This document shows, in pieces, positions 25,136-33,874 of a DNA stretch of 46,480 nt. A model generated the notes under the pieces. It was not told the DNA's origin, did no database searches, and worked only from the letters and a program-made list of their open reading frames with translations. This stretch comes from an uncultured Granulosicoccaceae bacterium (GTDB lineage: Bacteria > Pseudomonadota > Gammaproteobacteria > CALCKW01): assembly GCA_937965695.1 (NCBI GenBank), contig CALCKW010000057.1, positions 1-46,480 of the forward strand, read 5' to 3'. Both the position numbers and the translations under genes were made by a program. Every line of letters starts with the position of its first letter. The first letter of the stretch is position 1.

Positions 25136-27022
25136 CTAGCCTTTGCCACGCCATGGGATTGTGCGTTTAATCACCCAGCGCATACCTAGGTCAAACATCA
25201 GTCCAAGTAATCCCAGCAAAATTATCGTCACCCAGATTATTTCGTAGTCTGATTGTTTTCGGGCTACGTTTTCAACAAAACCCACACCTGTGGTCCCTGC
25301 CAACATTTCTGCTGCTACCAAGGTGCCCCAGCAAACGCCTATTGAGATGCGTATACCAGTAAGGATCTCAGGCAACGAGTTAGGTGCAATAACATTTCGC
25401 AAAATCTGCCAAGGGGTTGCGCCCAATGAGTGCGCCGCATGAATTTTCGACAGACTTGTGCCCGTGGCTCCCGTGCGTGCCGAGATTACCATTATGGCAA
25501 ATGCCACCATGAACAATAAGAAGATCTTACCGTCGTCTTGAATACCGAAAATCGTTAGGATTAGTGGTGCCCAAGCCAATGGAGGAACAGGACGGTAAAG
25601 CTCAATGAGTGGATCAAAGTAGCCTTTCGCAAACCGTGAGAGACCCATAAATAAGCCAAGTGGCACACCTAAAATAATGCCGAAGAAAAGGCCAAGTAAC
25701 ACACGTACCAGCGAGTCCCATACATGACCCATGGGTACTGGGACACTGAAAGAGTTGTAGTCGCCGGTGGCGAAAGCTAATGTTTTACTTTTCAGGTTGG
25801 GTGTCAAATTACCTTGGTCGTCTGGTACAGGATATTTGCCTGGGACTAAGTCGGCAACCATATCCGGTATTAACATCTCAGTGACTTTACCGATGGGGCG
25901 CCACTCGTACCATAGCAGTGGGAAGCCTTTATAGCCTTCACTGGGTTTGGCCAAACGCCATAAGGTGGCAAGTGTATCGGATGGCTTAGGTAACCAGCGA
26001 CCGCTACCTTGTTCGGTGCAATTGGTGCTGCCAGCTGTGATTTTCCCGCCCGGCATAAGGAATGTGTCTACCCAATGAAAAGCACCTAGCTGATCGATGG
26101 CTGTCGCGTCAATTTGACGAATACCCGTGTCGATAGCGTTCATTGCACTGCTAGGAAATATGGCTCCATCGTCGACGCGTTTCAGCAGCTTTTTCATGTT
26201 GCTGACTGTACGTTTTAGCTCGCCATCAGTTTCTGCCTCGAAGGCTTTTATGCGGTTTTCTAAATCCTCAACGGTAGTCAGAAACTCCGGTGTTGTATTT
26301 CGAATGCGCGAAAAGTCTTTGGCGATCAATGACATTTCTTTCGCAGCGGCGTCAAACTTATACCCAGCCGCTGATGCCGGTGCGATCGGTATTTCGTCTG
26401 AGCCTTCACCCCAACCAGGCTGTGACTCGGCCTTTGCTATTTGATCTGCAGATGGCTCACCCGGATAGCTCGGATCTTCCAATTGCGCATTGAGGTTTTG
26501 AAGCCTGGACGCAATGTCTTCAACGGATGCCGCTGTTTCGCTGTTGAAATTGGATGGGCTAGCGAGCCCGATCATCAGCGACTTCATTTCTGAAACGATA
26601 GCCTTAGCTTCGGCTCGCTGAGTATCTGACATATCCAGTTTATCGACGGAGTTGCTTAGACCGTCCAGTTGATTTCTGTCACGAATCAATACAGTTGTGC
26701 TGCGGTCCAAGCGTTCGTCTATCGCAAAACGAGAACGAATAGGGTTGCCTGCCGCTTCTAGCTTTGCCACCTGGCACATCTCGTTAGCAGCTGTGGGGAC
26801 GTAAGCACGTGCGGCATCCCAAGAAAAGTAAAACCAAATAAGTAGCACAGAGCTGACACCGCATATAATCCAGTACCAGCCTCCGAGTGCTCTTTCTGGG
26901 TTGCCAAAGACAGCGTCTATCCGTTCAGTGCGAGCGACATAACGCCCGCGAATGATAGTCCAGATAATGAGTCCAATAAGGACGAGTACCGTTAAACCAA
27001 CTAATATGCTGCGGCCGCTCAT
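25136..27022 (-). CDS. ABC transporter permease (TauC/SsuC-like) with large periplasmic insertion
   Basis: Permease of 628 residues, more than twice the 250-280 of taurine, sulfonate or nitrate permeases. The C-terminal part (from about residue 430) is a normal permease: VWDSLVRVLLGLFFGIILGV, membrane helices, and the ATPase-contact loop AAHSLGATPWQILRNVIAP. The N-terminus has two extra helices at about residues 5-23 and 48-68. Between these and the permease lies a polar region of some 350 residues, with Asp/Glu/Lys-rich helices at about 105-300 that look coiled-coil. The piece LPKPSDTLATLW near 340, which resembles the normal permease start, is separated from the core by another 75 residues. 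It overlaps the ATPase gene by 4 nt (ATGA). No binding-protein gene adjoins. The substrate is unknown. Confidence 0.85.
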   Translation of the reverse strand: MSGRSILVGLTVLVLIGLIIWTIIRGRYVARTERIDAVFGNPERALGGWYWIICGVSSVLLIWFYFSWDAARAYVPTAANEMCQVAKLEAAGNPIRSRFAIDERLDRSTTVLIRDRNQLDGLSNSVDKLDMSDTQRAEAKAIVSEMKSLMIGLASPSNFNSETAASVEDIASRLQNLNAQLEDPSYPGEPSADQIAKAESQPGWGEGSDEIPIAPASAAGYKFDAAAKEMSLIAKDFSRIRNTTPEFLTTVEDLENRIKAFEAETDGELKRTVSNMKKLLKRVDDGAIFPSSAMNAIDTGIRQIDATAIDQLGAFHWVDTFLMPGGKITAGSTNCTEQGSGRWLPKPSDTLATLWRLAKPSEGYKGFPLLWYEWRPIGKVTEMLIPDMVADLVPGKYPVPDDQGNLTPNLKSKTLAFATGDYNSFSVPVPMGHVWDSLVRVLLGLFFGIILGVPLGLFMGLSRFAKGYFDPLIELYRPVPPLAWAPLILTIFGIQDDGKIFLLFMVAFAIMVISARTGATGTSLSKIHAAHSLGATPWQILRNVIAPNSLPEILTGIRISIGVCWGTLVAAEMLAGTTGVGFVENVARKQSDYEIIWVTIILLGLLGLMFDLGMRWVIKRTIPWRGKG

Positions 27023-27831
27023 GCTGTATCACTCCCGGCGACTTGGCCCATTATCTCTTCTTCCATATCCCAGATCATGGTCAGAATCTCTTCACGCTTC
27101 TGACCAAATTCAGGGTCGTTCTTGATGTCACGAAGATCTTCTTTCAGACCACGTTCGGCAAAAGGCAACTCATAGGATTTGTGTAGTCGACCAGGTCTAG
27201 GTGCCATGACAAACAAGCGCTCACCTAGTAGTAAGGCTTCTTCAACGGAATGCGTGATGATCATGATGGTTTTGCCGGTCTCTTTCCAAATTTTGAGAAC
27301 CAGAGATTGCATCTTCTCTCGTGTCAGCGCATCAAGCGCTCCAAGCGGCTCATCCATCAGGATAACGTCGGGATCGTTGATCAAGCAGCGGGCGAGGGCG
27401 ATCCGTTGTTGCATGCCGCCCGACAACTGGTAAGTGGGCACATCGCCAAAACCTTGCAGTCCCACGATATCCAGCCACTTCTCTACTTTCTCTGCCGTGT
27501 CTTTGCTTTTCTCGCCACGCATTCTCAGTCCGAAGTCTACGTTTTGCGCAACCGTTAGCCATTCAAACAAAGCACCTTGTTGGAATACCATGCCGCGATC
27601 CACGCCCGGTCCCACGATCTCCTTATCGCCGAGCCTAAAAATGCCTTCGCTGGGCCTAAGAAAGCCGGCCACTATGTTGAGCAGCGTGGTTTTACCGCAG
27701 CCAGACGGGCCAAGTACTGAAAGCAATTCACCTTGTTTTAGGGTGAAATTCAAATTTTCTAAGGCGTGGACGGTCTGTCCGGTCGGGGTGGTGAAGCGCA
27801 TGCTCACGTTATCCGCAACTAAATCACTCAT
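27019..27831 (-). CDS. ABC transporter ATP-binding protein (TauB/SsuB/NrtD-like)
   Basis: Cytoplasmic ATPase of 270 residues that drives import through the adjacent permease. Walker A is GPSGCGKTTLLN at about residue 42, the signature is LSGGMQQRIALARCL, Walker B is VILMDEPLGALD, and the switch His is in MIITHSVEEA. The match is to the taurine, sulfonate and nitrate importer class. The C-terminal 40 residues (from DLRDIKNDPEF) include an acidic tail beyond the core. It is the first gene of a two-gene operon, overlapping the permease start by 4 nt. The usual third partner, a periplasmic binding protein, is not found on either side. Confidence 0.93.
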   Translation of the reverse strand: MSDLVADNVSMRFTTPTGQTVHALENLNFTLKQGELLSVLGPSGCGKTTLLNIVAGFLRPSEGIFRLGDKEIVGPGVDRGMVFQQGALFEWLTVAQNVDFGLRMRGEKSKDTAEKVEKWLDIVGLQGFGDVPTYQLSGGMQQRIALARCLINDPDVILMDEPLGALDALTREKMQSLVLKIWKETGKTIMIITHSVEEALLLGERLFVMAPRPGRLHKSYELPFAERGLKEDLRDIKNDPEFGQKREEILTMIWDMEEEIMGQVAGSDTA

Positions 27832-28362
27832 TCTGTTGCTACCTAGTGTGTGCTTATGTCTTGTCTAAAAGTCGAACTCGTTCAACTCTAAACCGTTGTT
27901 TGGTTGTCGCCATTTATGGTTCGGGCGTTGGACGAAACAGACCCAGCGAATAGTGCTGGCCTTGTCTGAGAAGCGTCGCGCGAACCTGACAATTCCGGAA
28001 ATATATCTCTTGTGTGCTCTTTGTAACACGGGTGTTCTCGGCTTTCCAGCACCTAAAACTCAGTGTATTGATGGTCAATTGGCACTCAAAACTCCCCTTT
28101 TCTTGATTATGGCATTTAGGTGGTGAATTGGATCTCGGAGAAGAAACGGTTCTATACAGCCAAAATATCGAAATTGCAGCCAATTGAGCTGCCACCGAAT
28201 GTCGTTAACGCTTAACAGTGAGGTGGGCTGAAAAGTTGATATATGAAGGACTGCTGGCAGAGAAAAAACCTGTGAACTGGCACCAAAATCGAAAAAATGC
28301 AGGGTACGTTAGCCGAGTTTAGGTATCCGAGAACTGATGCGATTCGAGGCCAGATTGGCGTC
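27832..28362. other. 531-bp intergenic region upstream of the ABC operon
   Basis: Should contain the promoter of the ABC transporter operon and the 3' region of lptE. Open frames at 27896-28126 and 27914-28195 overlap on opposite strands and have no family features. An inverted repeat GCAGC-N7-GCTGC lies at 28176-28192. No substrate-binding protein, RNA or clear terminator was recognised. Confidence 0.45.
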
Positions 28363-28896
28363 TTAGTTTTGTGATTCTGGTGTTACTTTTACAGCTGGCG
28401 AAGCGAGCAGTGCTACTTGGACCGGATAGAGATAACGCTCAACAATACGCTGTGCTAGCTCTTCACGAAGCGTCTGCCGAATTAGCAGTTGCTCTTGACT
28501 CTTCCCGAGCACATTGGACTCATCGTAGGTATAGTCTCGTATTGCCGTGAAGACCAACCAGTCGCCGCGCTTGTCCCCCTTCTTTGCGCTGACCTCAACG
28601 GTGTGTTCTAACTGGTACTCCGCCGCGCGCAATTCGCTATCGATGGCCAGCAAGCGATTGTCAACACGCTCCCCGCGTAACATCAACTCTACATCTGGGC
28701 TCTGGCCATGGGTATTGATCTCACGCAACTGCAATTCCTGGGTCAAGCTGTTGCTGATCAATGGCGCACTTTGATTAACTATTTGAACAGTCAAAGTTTT
28801 GCCAGCTGGATACGGCTCAAGCAAGTGAAAGCCACAGCCAGTGAGCGAAAGGGACGCGACAGCTGCAAGGCAGAATGAGAGAGTGCGTATGTGCAA
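28363..28896 (-). CDS. lptE: LPS assembly lipoprotein LptE
   Basis: Outer-membrane lipoprotein of 177 residues that plugs and helps assemble the LptD channel for lipopolysaccharide. The signal peptide ends in the lipobox LTGC with Cys21, followed by GFHLL, the family hallmark (GCGFHL). The rest fits the LptE fold: QELQLREINTHG, ELMLRGERVDNR, AAEYQLEHTVEVSAKKG, the SNVLGKSQEQLLIRQTLREELAQRIVERY helix. The start is a TTG; no later Met would leave a signal peptide. LptE genes usually sit between leuS and holA; here neither is present, so this copy is out of its normal place. It precedes the surface glycan locus, which fits its role. Confidence 0.85.
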   Translation of the reverse strand: MHIRTLSFCLAAVASLSLTGCGFHLLEPYPAGKTLTVQIVNQSAPLISNSLTQELQLREINTHGQSPDVELMLRGERVDNRLLAIDSELRAAEYQLEHTVEVSAKKGDKRGDWLVFTAIRDYTYDESNVLGKSQEQLLIRQTLREELAQRIVERYLYPVQVALLASPAVKVTPESQN

Positions 28897-29151
28897 GGGA
28901 AGAAATACCTCAAGGAAACTATGTGCTGGCTTACTAGCGAAGCATCTTGTTAGGTTAATAAATTGCGTAAAATTACCAGCGAAGCGCTCGCAAGTATTTT
29001 GCTAGTGGAGGCAGTTAAGCGAAGTTTAGAGGACACTCTCGTCACTTACCAAAGGCCTAATACCAGAAGTTTAGCTTAGTCCAAAATAGGCCGAAACTCC
29101 AATAGATAGCGCCAATTAGACGAATATTACTGCCAAGGTTGAGCGGCTAAT

Positions 29152-29937
29152 CTATTTATGCCGAATAGCAAAATTTCCACTGCCCTCGTAACTTTTGAAT
29201 TTGCTGTTCAGCGGGTAGCCATAAAGAATTCGGTGCTTTTCAAAGAGATCATAAAGGCACTTGTTATACACCGCCATGTTGAGGTTTTGCATTTGACCTT
29301 TTGCGCTAAGCTCGTCAAAGACAGACACAATGGCTCTCAACAATTTGAGCATTGATTCACGCGATGCGCCGCAAGTGCCGGCATGCAGTTTGATCTCATT
29401 TTCATAGTGTGCCTCACCGAACGCAGCGATCATCTTTTGTTTGTTTTGTTCATCATTAAACACACCTTCGTCACCACCCGAAAGCATGTCGTACTTTTTG
29501 TCGTCAATCAGCAGAAAAGGGTTTCGGAAAAACTCGACGTCAAAAAGATCCAATAAAAAAACTCGCTCAATTTGAGGATTTCTTTCAAGATAATCGAGAT
29601 AGCAGTAATAGCGCTCATCGTTAACCGAACGAGGGGTCTTTAACTCCCAGTACTCAAAGCTCACTTTTTCGTTTTGCCATTTATCGACAAATGGTTCACT
29701 CAAGCAGTCATGGAAAATCACACCATTGCAACCAACTTTCTGCAAACTGTCGTACCAAACTTTGATCCGAGCAAATTCGTCGGGCTTGGCGAGCCCTGGA
29801 AGTTCAGGAGTAGCGCCGCCACGAAAGCTGCGCCATTTGGTTTTTAGGTGTTTGATCACATTGGAGCTTCGCTTGCTCCGCGCTTGTGGGTCTGGCTTTA
29901 CCGTAAAGTAAGTGGTCAATACAACTTCAGAGGTCAT
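29152..29937 (-). CDS. Glycosyltransferase-like protein of surface glycan locus
   Basis: Cytoplasmic protein of 261 residues. It has features of a GT-A nucleotide-sugar transferase: an early strand (EVVLTTYFTV), a middle RVFLLDLFDVEFFRNPF with a DxD-like acidic pair after hydrophobic strand residues, then KYDMLSGGDEGVF and LHAGTCGASRESMLKLL resembling the acceptor part. The family is not one I can name exactly. It is the last of five minus-strand genes with acyltransferase, methyltransferase, O-antigen ligase and glycosyltransferase functions, supporting a role in adding a sugar to LPS core or an exopolysaccharide. Confidence 0.65.
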   Translation of the reverse strand: MTSEVVLTTYFTVKPDPQARSKRSSNVIKHLKTKWRSFRGGATPELPGLAKPDEFARIKVWYDSLQKVGCNGVIFHDCLSEPFVDKWQNEKVSFEYWELKTPRSVNDERYYCYLDYLERNPQIERVFLLDLFDVEFFRNPFLLIDDKKYDMLSGGDEGVFNDEQNKQKMIAAFGEAHYENEIKLHAGTCGASRESMLKLLRAIVSVFDELSAKGQMQNLNMAVYNKCLYDLFEKHRILYGYPLNSKFKSYEGSGNFAIRHK

Positions 29938-30080
29938 GTCTTTGTGCTATCGGGGATTGATAATTTGTAGTGTATTGCATCGATGCTTTAAATCAAAAGA
30001 GGAACAGTAGCTACAGTTGATTTATTTGGTTTGTTTGAGAGGGCAAGCGGCGATTTACTTGATATAGAAAGACTGAGTTC

Positions 30081-30620
30081 CTATTTCACGCTTAGCCAAG
30101 CTTGCTTTTCAAAATCGTACTTCTTGATTACGCGTGCTGGGCTGCCTACCGCTACACAATAGTCTGGAATATCTTTGGTGACAGTAGAATTGGCACCGAT
30201 CACACAGTGCTTACCTATGCAGACATTGGGCAAGATACTAACCCCAATGCCAATCCAGCTCTCCTTGCCTATTTTTACCGGTCCTGCTGACAGTGAGCTC
30301 TGTTGTACCGGCCGACTGACGTCTTCAAAGTCGTGGTAGCTTTCGGTGATAAACACACGTTCGGAGATGATCACATCGCTTTCAATCGTGATACTAGACC
30401 CCACACCCGATAAGCCAAAATGCCGGCCTATTCTGGTGTTGTCACCAATGCTTACTTTGCAATCTGAAGTAAACGCGAACCACGCATGTTTACGAATTCT
30501 AACGTTTTTGCCGAATTCAATTTGATTGGCGGCTCGAACGTTTCGGAACGGGTGTTGCACTAAGAATTTTTCACGGTGCATTCTCAAGAGAAACTTTAAG
30601 TGATCAATAAATTTGGACAT
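30081..30620 (-). CDS. Hexapeptide-repeat acyltransferase (WcaF/LbH type)
   Basis: Left-handed beta-helix transferase of 179 residues that probably acetylates a sugar of the surface glycan. The central part carries hexapeptide repeats: NVRIRKHAW, VSIGDNTRIGRHFGLSG, SITIESDVIISERVFI, then the catalytic-loop residues ESYHDFED with a His, and the C-terminal repeats PVKIGKESWIGIGVSILPNVCIGKHCVIGANSTVTKDIP ending in VGSPARVIK. This layout is typical of O-acetyltransferases in polysaccharide loci. It is 27 nt downstream of the FkbM gene stop region on the same strand, so probably cotranscribed with it. Confidence 0.9.
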   Translation of the reverse strand: MSKFIDHLKFLLRMHREKFLVQHPFRNVRAANQIEFGKNVRIRKHAWFAFTSDCKVSIGDNTRIGRHFGLSGVGSSITIESDVIISERVFITESYHDFEDVSRPVQQSSLSAGPVKIGKESWIGIGVSILPNVCIGKHCVIGANSTVTKDIPDYCVAVGSPARVIKKYDFEKQAWLSVK

Positions 30621-30646
30621 TGTCTTAAAGCTGCCTTGATATTAAC

Positions 30647-31399
30647 TTAGCTCTTTTGCTGGTAGTGAACATGAGCCTCGTGGCTGCGACCGTGTTGCCA
30701 CACTTTCTGGTAGTTTCTATCGGACAACCAGTCGTGGATTGTCTCACCACTCGACATCGTATCCCCATCACCCTTGCTGTGAATTTCTAGGATCAGATCG
30801 CGAGGAGGGCGCTTTTTAATGAGAGAGTCCATACCGGCCAAAACTTGGCCTTCGGCGCCTTCCACATCGATTTTCATGACATCCGGCCAGTGACCCGTTT
30901 TATTCGCAAAAAGAGAAACGGTGCTCATGGGAACCACAATCGCATCTGTGGCTCCTTTGCTGGTACTGATCGAGTGTCTACCGTCTCCCGCAGTACCACG
31001 AACATGCAGGGTTACTTCTCCCTCATCTTGGCCCAAGGCGATTTGATGAGAGGAGACCTTGTGGTCGTGTTCGTTGAGGGTGATGTTTTTCTTAAGCTGT
31101 CCAAAATTCCTCGGTTCAGGCTCAAAACAGTGTGTGTGCTTCAAAGATCTGTTGGGCTCTAAATTGGCCAGTAAGCTGATGAGCCCTATGTTTGCCCCAA
31201 CATCGTAAAAAACATCCCCCTCTCTAAGTACAGAGTTGAGTTGCTGCACCAAATCTTTTTCACGCTTTATAGATCGAGCACGTTTCAATTCCCGTTTAGC
31301 ACTAATGTTTAACTTCAAATCTATGCCGAGTATGTTGAATGTGCCAATTGTTTGCTGTCCTCGCAATTGGTTTAGAAGCAGCTTGAGGTTAAATAACAT
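30647..31399 (-). CDS. FkbM family methyltransferase
   Basis: SAM-dependent methyltransferase of 250 residues. The SAM motif GDVFYDVGANIGLISLLA is near residue 60, followed by HCFEPEPRNFGQLKKNI (motif with the acidic residue binding the ribose), and later the FkbM signature PDVMKIDVEGAEGQVLAGM. The N-terminal 55 residues are basic. FkbM enzymes often O-methylate sugars in polysaccharide or natural product loci; here the locus points to a surface glycan. The gene is between the O-antigen ligase and acyltransferase genes, all on the minus strand. Confidence 0.92.
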   Translation of the reverse strand: MLFNLKLLLNQLRGQQTIGTFNILGIDLKLNISAKRELKRARSIKREKDLVQQLNSVLREGDVFYDVGANIGLISLLANLEPNRSLKHTHCFEPEPRNFGQLKKNITLNEHDHKVSSHQIALGQDEGEVTLHVRGTAGDGRHSISTSKGATDAIVVPMSTVSLFANKTGHWPDVMKIDVEGAEGQVLAGMDSLIKKRPPRDLILEIHSKGDGDTMSSGETIHDWLSDRNYQKVWQHGRSHEAHVHYQQKS

Positions 31400-31447
31400 A
31401 GTCTGGGGTGGTGTCAGTGAGTTTAAGAGTAGGGAGTGTAGCGCACT

Positions 31448-32764
31448 TTAAAGTACGCTGTTTTTCGAACTATCTTTGCTTGAGTCGGTGTGAAGGCGCA
31501 ATAAAAGCGCTGCGTAACTCAAGTACCAAACGACAGTGAATCGCCAATCGGACCAGTGTAGGTGATCAAATGGCAGCGACCAAACCGCTAGGCTTGAGCT
31601 GTTCACAGCCAGCATGGTCATGATGACTTTGTTTTCACCGGTAAAAGATTTACGCCTGCGCCAGAGCAGAACCACAGGTGCGCTGAATAATATGGTCACC
31701 GCAATAAACCCGATAGCTCCGAGTTCTGAAGCTATTTGAATATAAGTGTTGTGCAGGTGGGGGTGACTATTAAATTGAGGGTGCGCGGCCAAGATATGAT
31801 CGACCGCAGCTGGGCCATGGCCAAATATTGGGCGATCTTGCCAGAGTTGATAACCAAAATAACTGAGATGCACGCGGCGGGCAAAAAAGACATCTTCGTC
31901 TTTGGGTAACTTGTCGACAGACAGGGAATATTCAAAATTCACATTGGTATCTCGAATAAGCCGTTTCTCTAGTTTATGACTATTGGATGCAATAACAGCC
32001 AAAATTCCGAACGTGATAACAAGGACTGTTATGAGTGTTTTTTTGTCGAATTTCCACTGGATGATTTTGGGCATTTGTAGCATCAGCAACACGGCTACCC
32101 CGACGGCTAAGCCTGCCCATCCACCGCGAGATCCTGCAGTCATTAGCGCTTGCGTTAAGAGCAAAGCAGTGGCGATAGCGGCCACCGCGAGAGTGACTCT
32201 CAGCTTTATGCTCGGCGGTCTTTTGATAGCAAAGAGTGCAAGGCAGAACAGCGTGAGCAAAACCTGCATACCTTGCATGCCGTAACCGGTATGGTACTTT
32301 CCGAACCCGTACAGGCTGTTTGAGAAAAGCGTGGTGTCTAATGAGCTCAGATCAGTATGCGAAATTATTCTGATCACTACAGCTGCAACAGGTACAAATA
32401 AAAGCGTAAAAGCGTGTTGTCGAAGATGGTATAAAGCGATCGAAAACGGCACAAACAATAAAAATTCGAAATAATGAAGGTAGGCTTCAAGGGTATCCCA
32501 GAGAGGATACTCGTCGAGATACAAAATCCAGCACATATGCAGAACAAGAGTTGCTGCATAGGCCTTGGCCAAGGTCTGTAGAGTCTTTGGTAGAGATGGC
32601 GCTGCCTTAGGTTTAGCTAAAGTTAACCAAAGTAAGGTGCCTATAGCTCCGATCAGGTATGCACCCGTATTACTGCGATAGGTGAACGCAAATATACTCA
32701 GCGCTACAACCGCCGGCCACAGTAGAGGCGCTTTGCTTAGATCTTCGTGCTTTGTGGAAGTCAA
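31448..32764 (-). CDS. O-antigen ligase family protein (WaaL-like)
   Basis: Polytopic membrane protein of about 438 residues and roughly 11-12 helices. The C-terminal half has the Wzy_C/WaaL features: a large periplasmic loop (residues about 265-335) and the sequence GHGPAAVDHILAAHPQFNSHPHLHNTYIQIASELGAIGF, in which the HNTYIQ...ELG pattern is typical. It would transfer a glycan from undecaprenyl diphosphate to the lipid A core, or act as polymerase. The start is a TTG and uncertain; an internal GTG could be used. It sits upstream of the FkbM and acyltransferase genes, which fits an LPS locus. Confidence 0.87.
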   Translation of the reverse strand: MTSTKHEDLSKAPLLWPAVVALSIFAFTYRSNTGAYLIGAIGTLLWLTLAKPKAAPSLPKTLQTLAKAYAATLVLHMCWILYLDEYPLWDTLEAYLHYFEFLLFVPFSIALYHLRQHAFTLLFVPVAAVVIRIISHTDLSSLDTTLFSNSLYGFGKYHTGYGMQGMQVLLTLFCLALFAIKRPPSIKLRVTLAVAAIATALLLTQALMTAGSRGGWAGLAVGVAVLLMLQMPKIIQWKFDKKTLITVLVITFGILAVIASNSHKLEKRLIRDTNVNFEYSLSVDKLPKDEDVFFARRVHLSYFGYQLWQDRPIFGHGPAAVDHILAAHPQFNSHPHLHNTYIQIASELGAIGFIAVTILFSAPVVLLWRRRKSFTGENKVIMTMLAVNSSSLAVWSLPFDHLHWSDWRFTVVWYLSYAALLLRLHTDSSKDSSKNSVL

Positions 32765-32901
32765 TTTCTGTCCAATCTCTTTTGATGGTAAGCAGGTTTG
32801 GTTTTTTACCCGTGATCGCTAGGCGGAAGCACAGAACGCTTTTATTCTTTATTTATGTACCGCTTATTGTAGTCGCAGAACCTGTTTGTACTGTTTGGCG
32901 G

Positions 32902-33780
32902 TTATTTATCCTGCATTCGCAGCCAAGTCCTCGCTTTACTCAGAAACGATTGTTTGGCGTATCTCCCTTTGACTTGATGGCGTATGCGATGCAAGCCTTC
33001 AATCGGCACCGCAATGCCTTCGTCACCGATCAGGCGTCGAAATGCGGTGTCTTCAAAAGTCTTACGCCATCGGTTTGTCGGCTGTTGATAGTGTTTTAGG
33101 TCTTTGCAATAACCGCAGGCCCGAGCGACGTCTCCGTGCACTATCTGAAAAGCACCCTTGGCTTTTGTGATTTGGTTTCTGCTGAACATTGCCGGGTCAA
33201 TATCGACAATTACTGGGTTGTCAGTTGGCAAATTGACGATGGGGTCGTCTGCGGCGAGTAGCTCGGTTACTTGCTCACTTGCTGGATACGCTAGCCGGGT
33301 TGCCTCGCCTCGAAGCGTTTTGTCGATGGAATCGAGGCAATTTTTGTGGAAAATCAAGTCACAGTCGGCAAACCATATCCAATCTGCCTTTGTTTTTAGA
33401 GCGGCTTGGTTACGACCTATGGCCCGACGGAAAATCTGTTCACGGGTCATGGGCCGCCATTGCCAATTGATGTTGGCTATGTTCATTTTCCCAAAAGTCT
33501 CGACCAATTTTGCCGTGGCGATGTCTTCTTCTGCGTAGAACAGTGTGTAAGTGAGGTCGATGTCTTGAGGAGGATGATTGACCAGAGAACTCAACTGGTA
33601 AATCGATAAATGCGCGTACTGCCAACAGTGGCTCACGATCTCAAGCTGGAGTCGTGCGGTTGGCTGACTCAGTTTTGCTACCTCTGGCGGCCGAGGGCCA
33701 AACCAATGCGCTGGAAACACCGAGCCAATAAGGCGGCAGTAAATCTGTTTGTACAGCCAAACAGAGAGGTCAGAATTCAT
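32902..33780 (-). CDS. Glycosyltransferase family 2-like protein
   Basis: Probable glycosyltransferase of 292 residues. It starts in a basic/aromatic segment and then has GT-A features: IYQLSSLVNHPP and LTYTLFYAEED near residue 75, FRRAIGRNQAALKTKADWIWFADCDLIFHKNCLD with the DxD-like DCD metal site near residue 150, and later DTAFRRLIGDEG. The C-terminus (HRIRHQVKGRYAK) is basic. It is the first gene of the minus-strand LPS group and diverges from kdkA by about 95 nt. Its sugar and acceptor are unknown. Confidence 0.8.
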   Translation of the reverse strand: MNSDLSVWLYKQIYCRLIGSVFPAHWFGPRPPEVAKLSQPTARLQLEIVSHCWQYAHLSIYQLSSLVNHPPQDIDLTYTLFYAEEDIATAKLVETFGKMNIANINWQWRPMTREQIFRRAIGRNQAALKTKADWIWFADCDLIFHKNCLDSIDKTLRGEATRLAYPASEQVTELLAADDPIVNLPTDNPVIVDIDPAMFSRNQITKAKGAFQIVHGDVARACGYCKDLKHYQQPTNRWRKTFEDTAFRRLIGDEGIAVPIEGLHRIRHQVKGRYAKQSFLSKARTWLRMQDK

Positions 33781-33874
33781 CGAACTAGTCCGGATTCAAG
33801 AGAGCTGCAGTTTAGCAGCCGGCTAGGGTTTGTGTTGCTATAGTGTTGTTTTGAAAACAACCAAAATAAAATCC

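Noticed and set aside
27896..28195. Two opposing open frames between the ABC operon and lptE
   Set aside because: They overlap on opposite strands, have no homology pattern and no ribosome sites. They do not resemble a substrate-binding protein.
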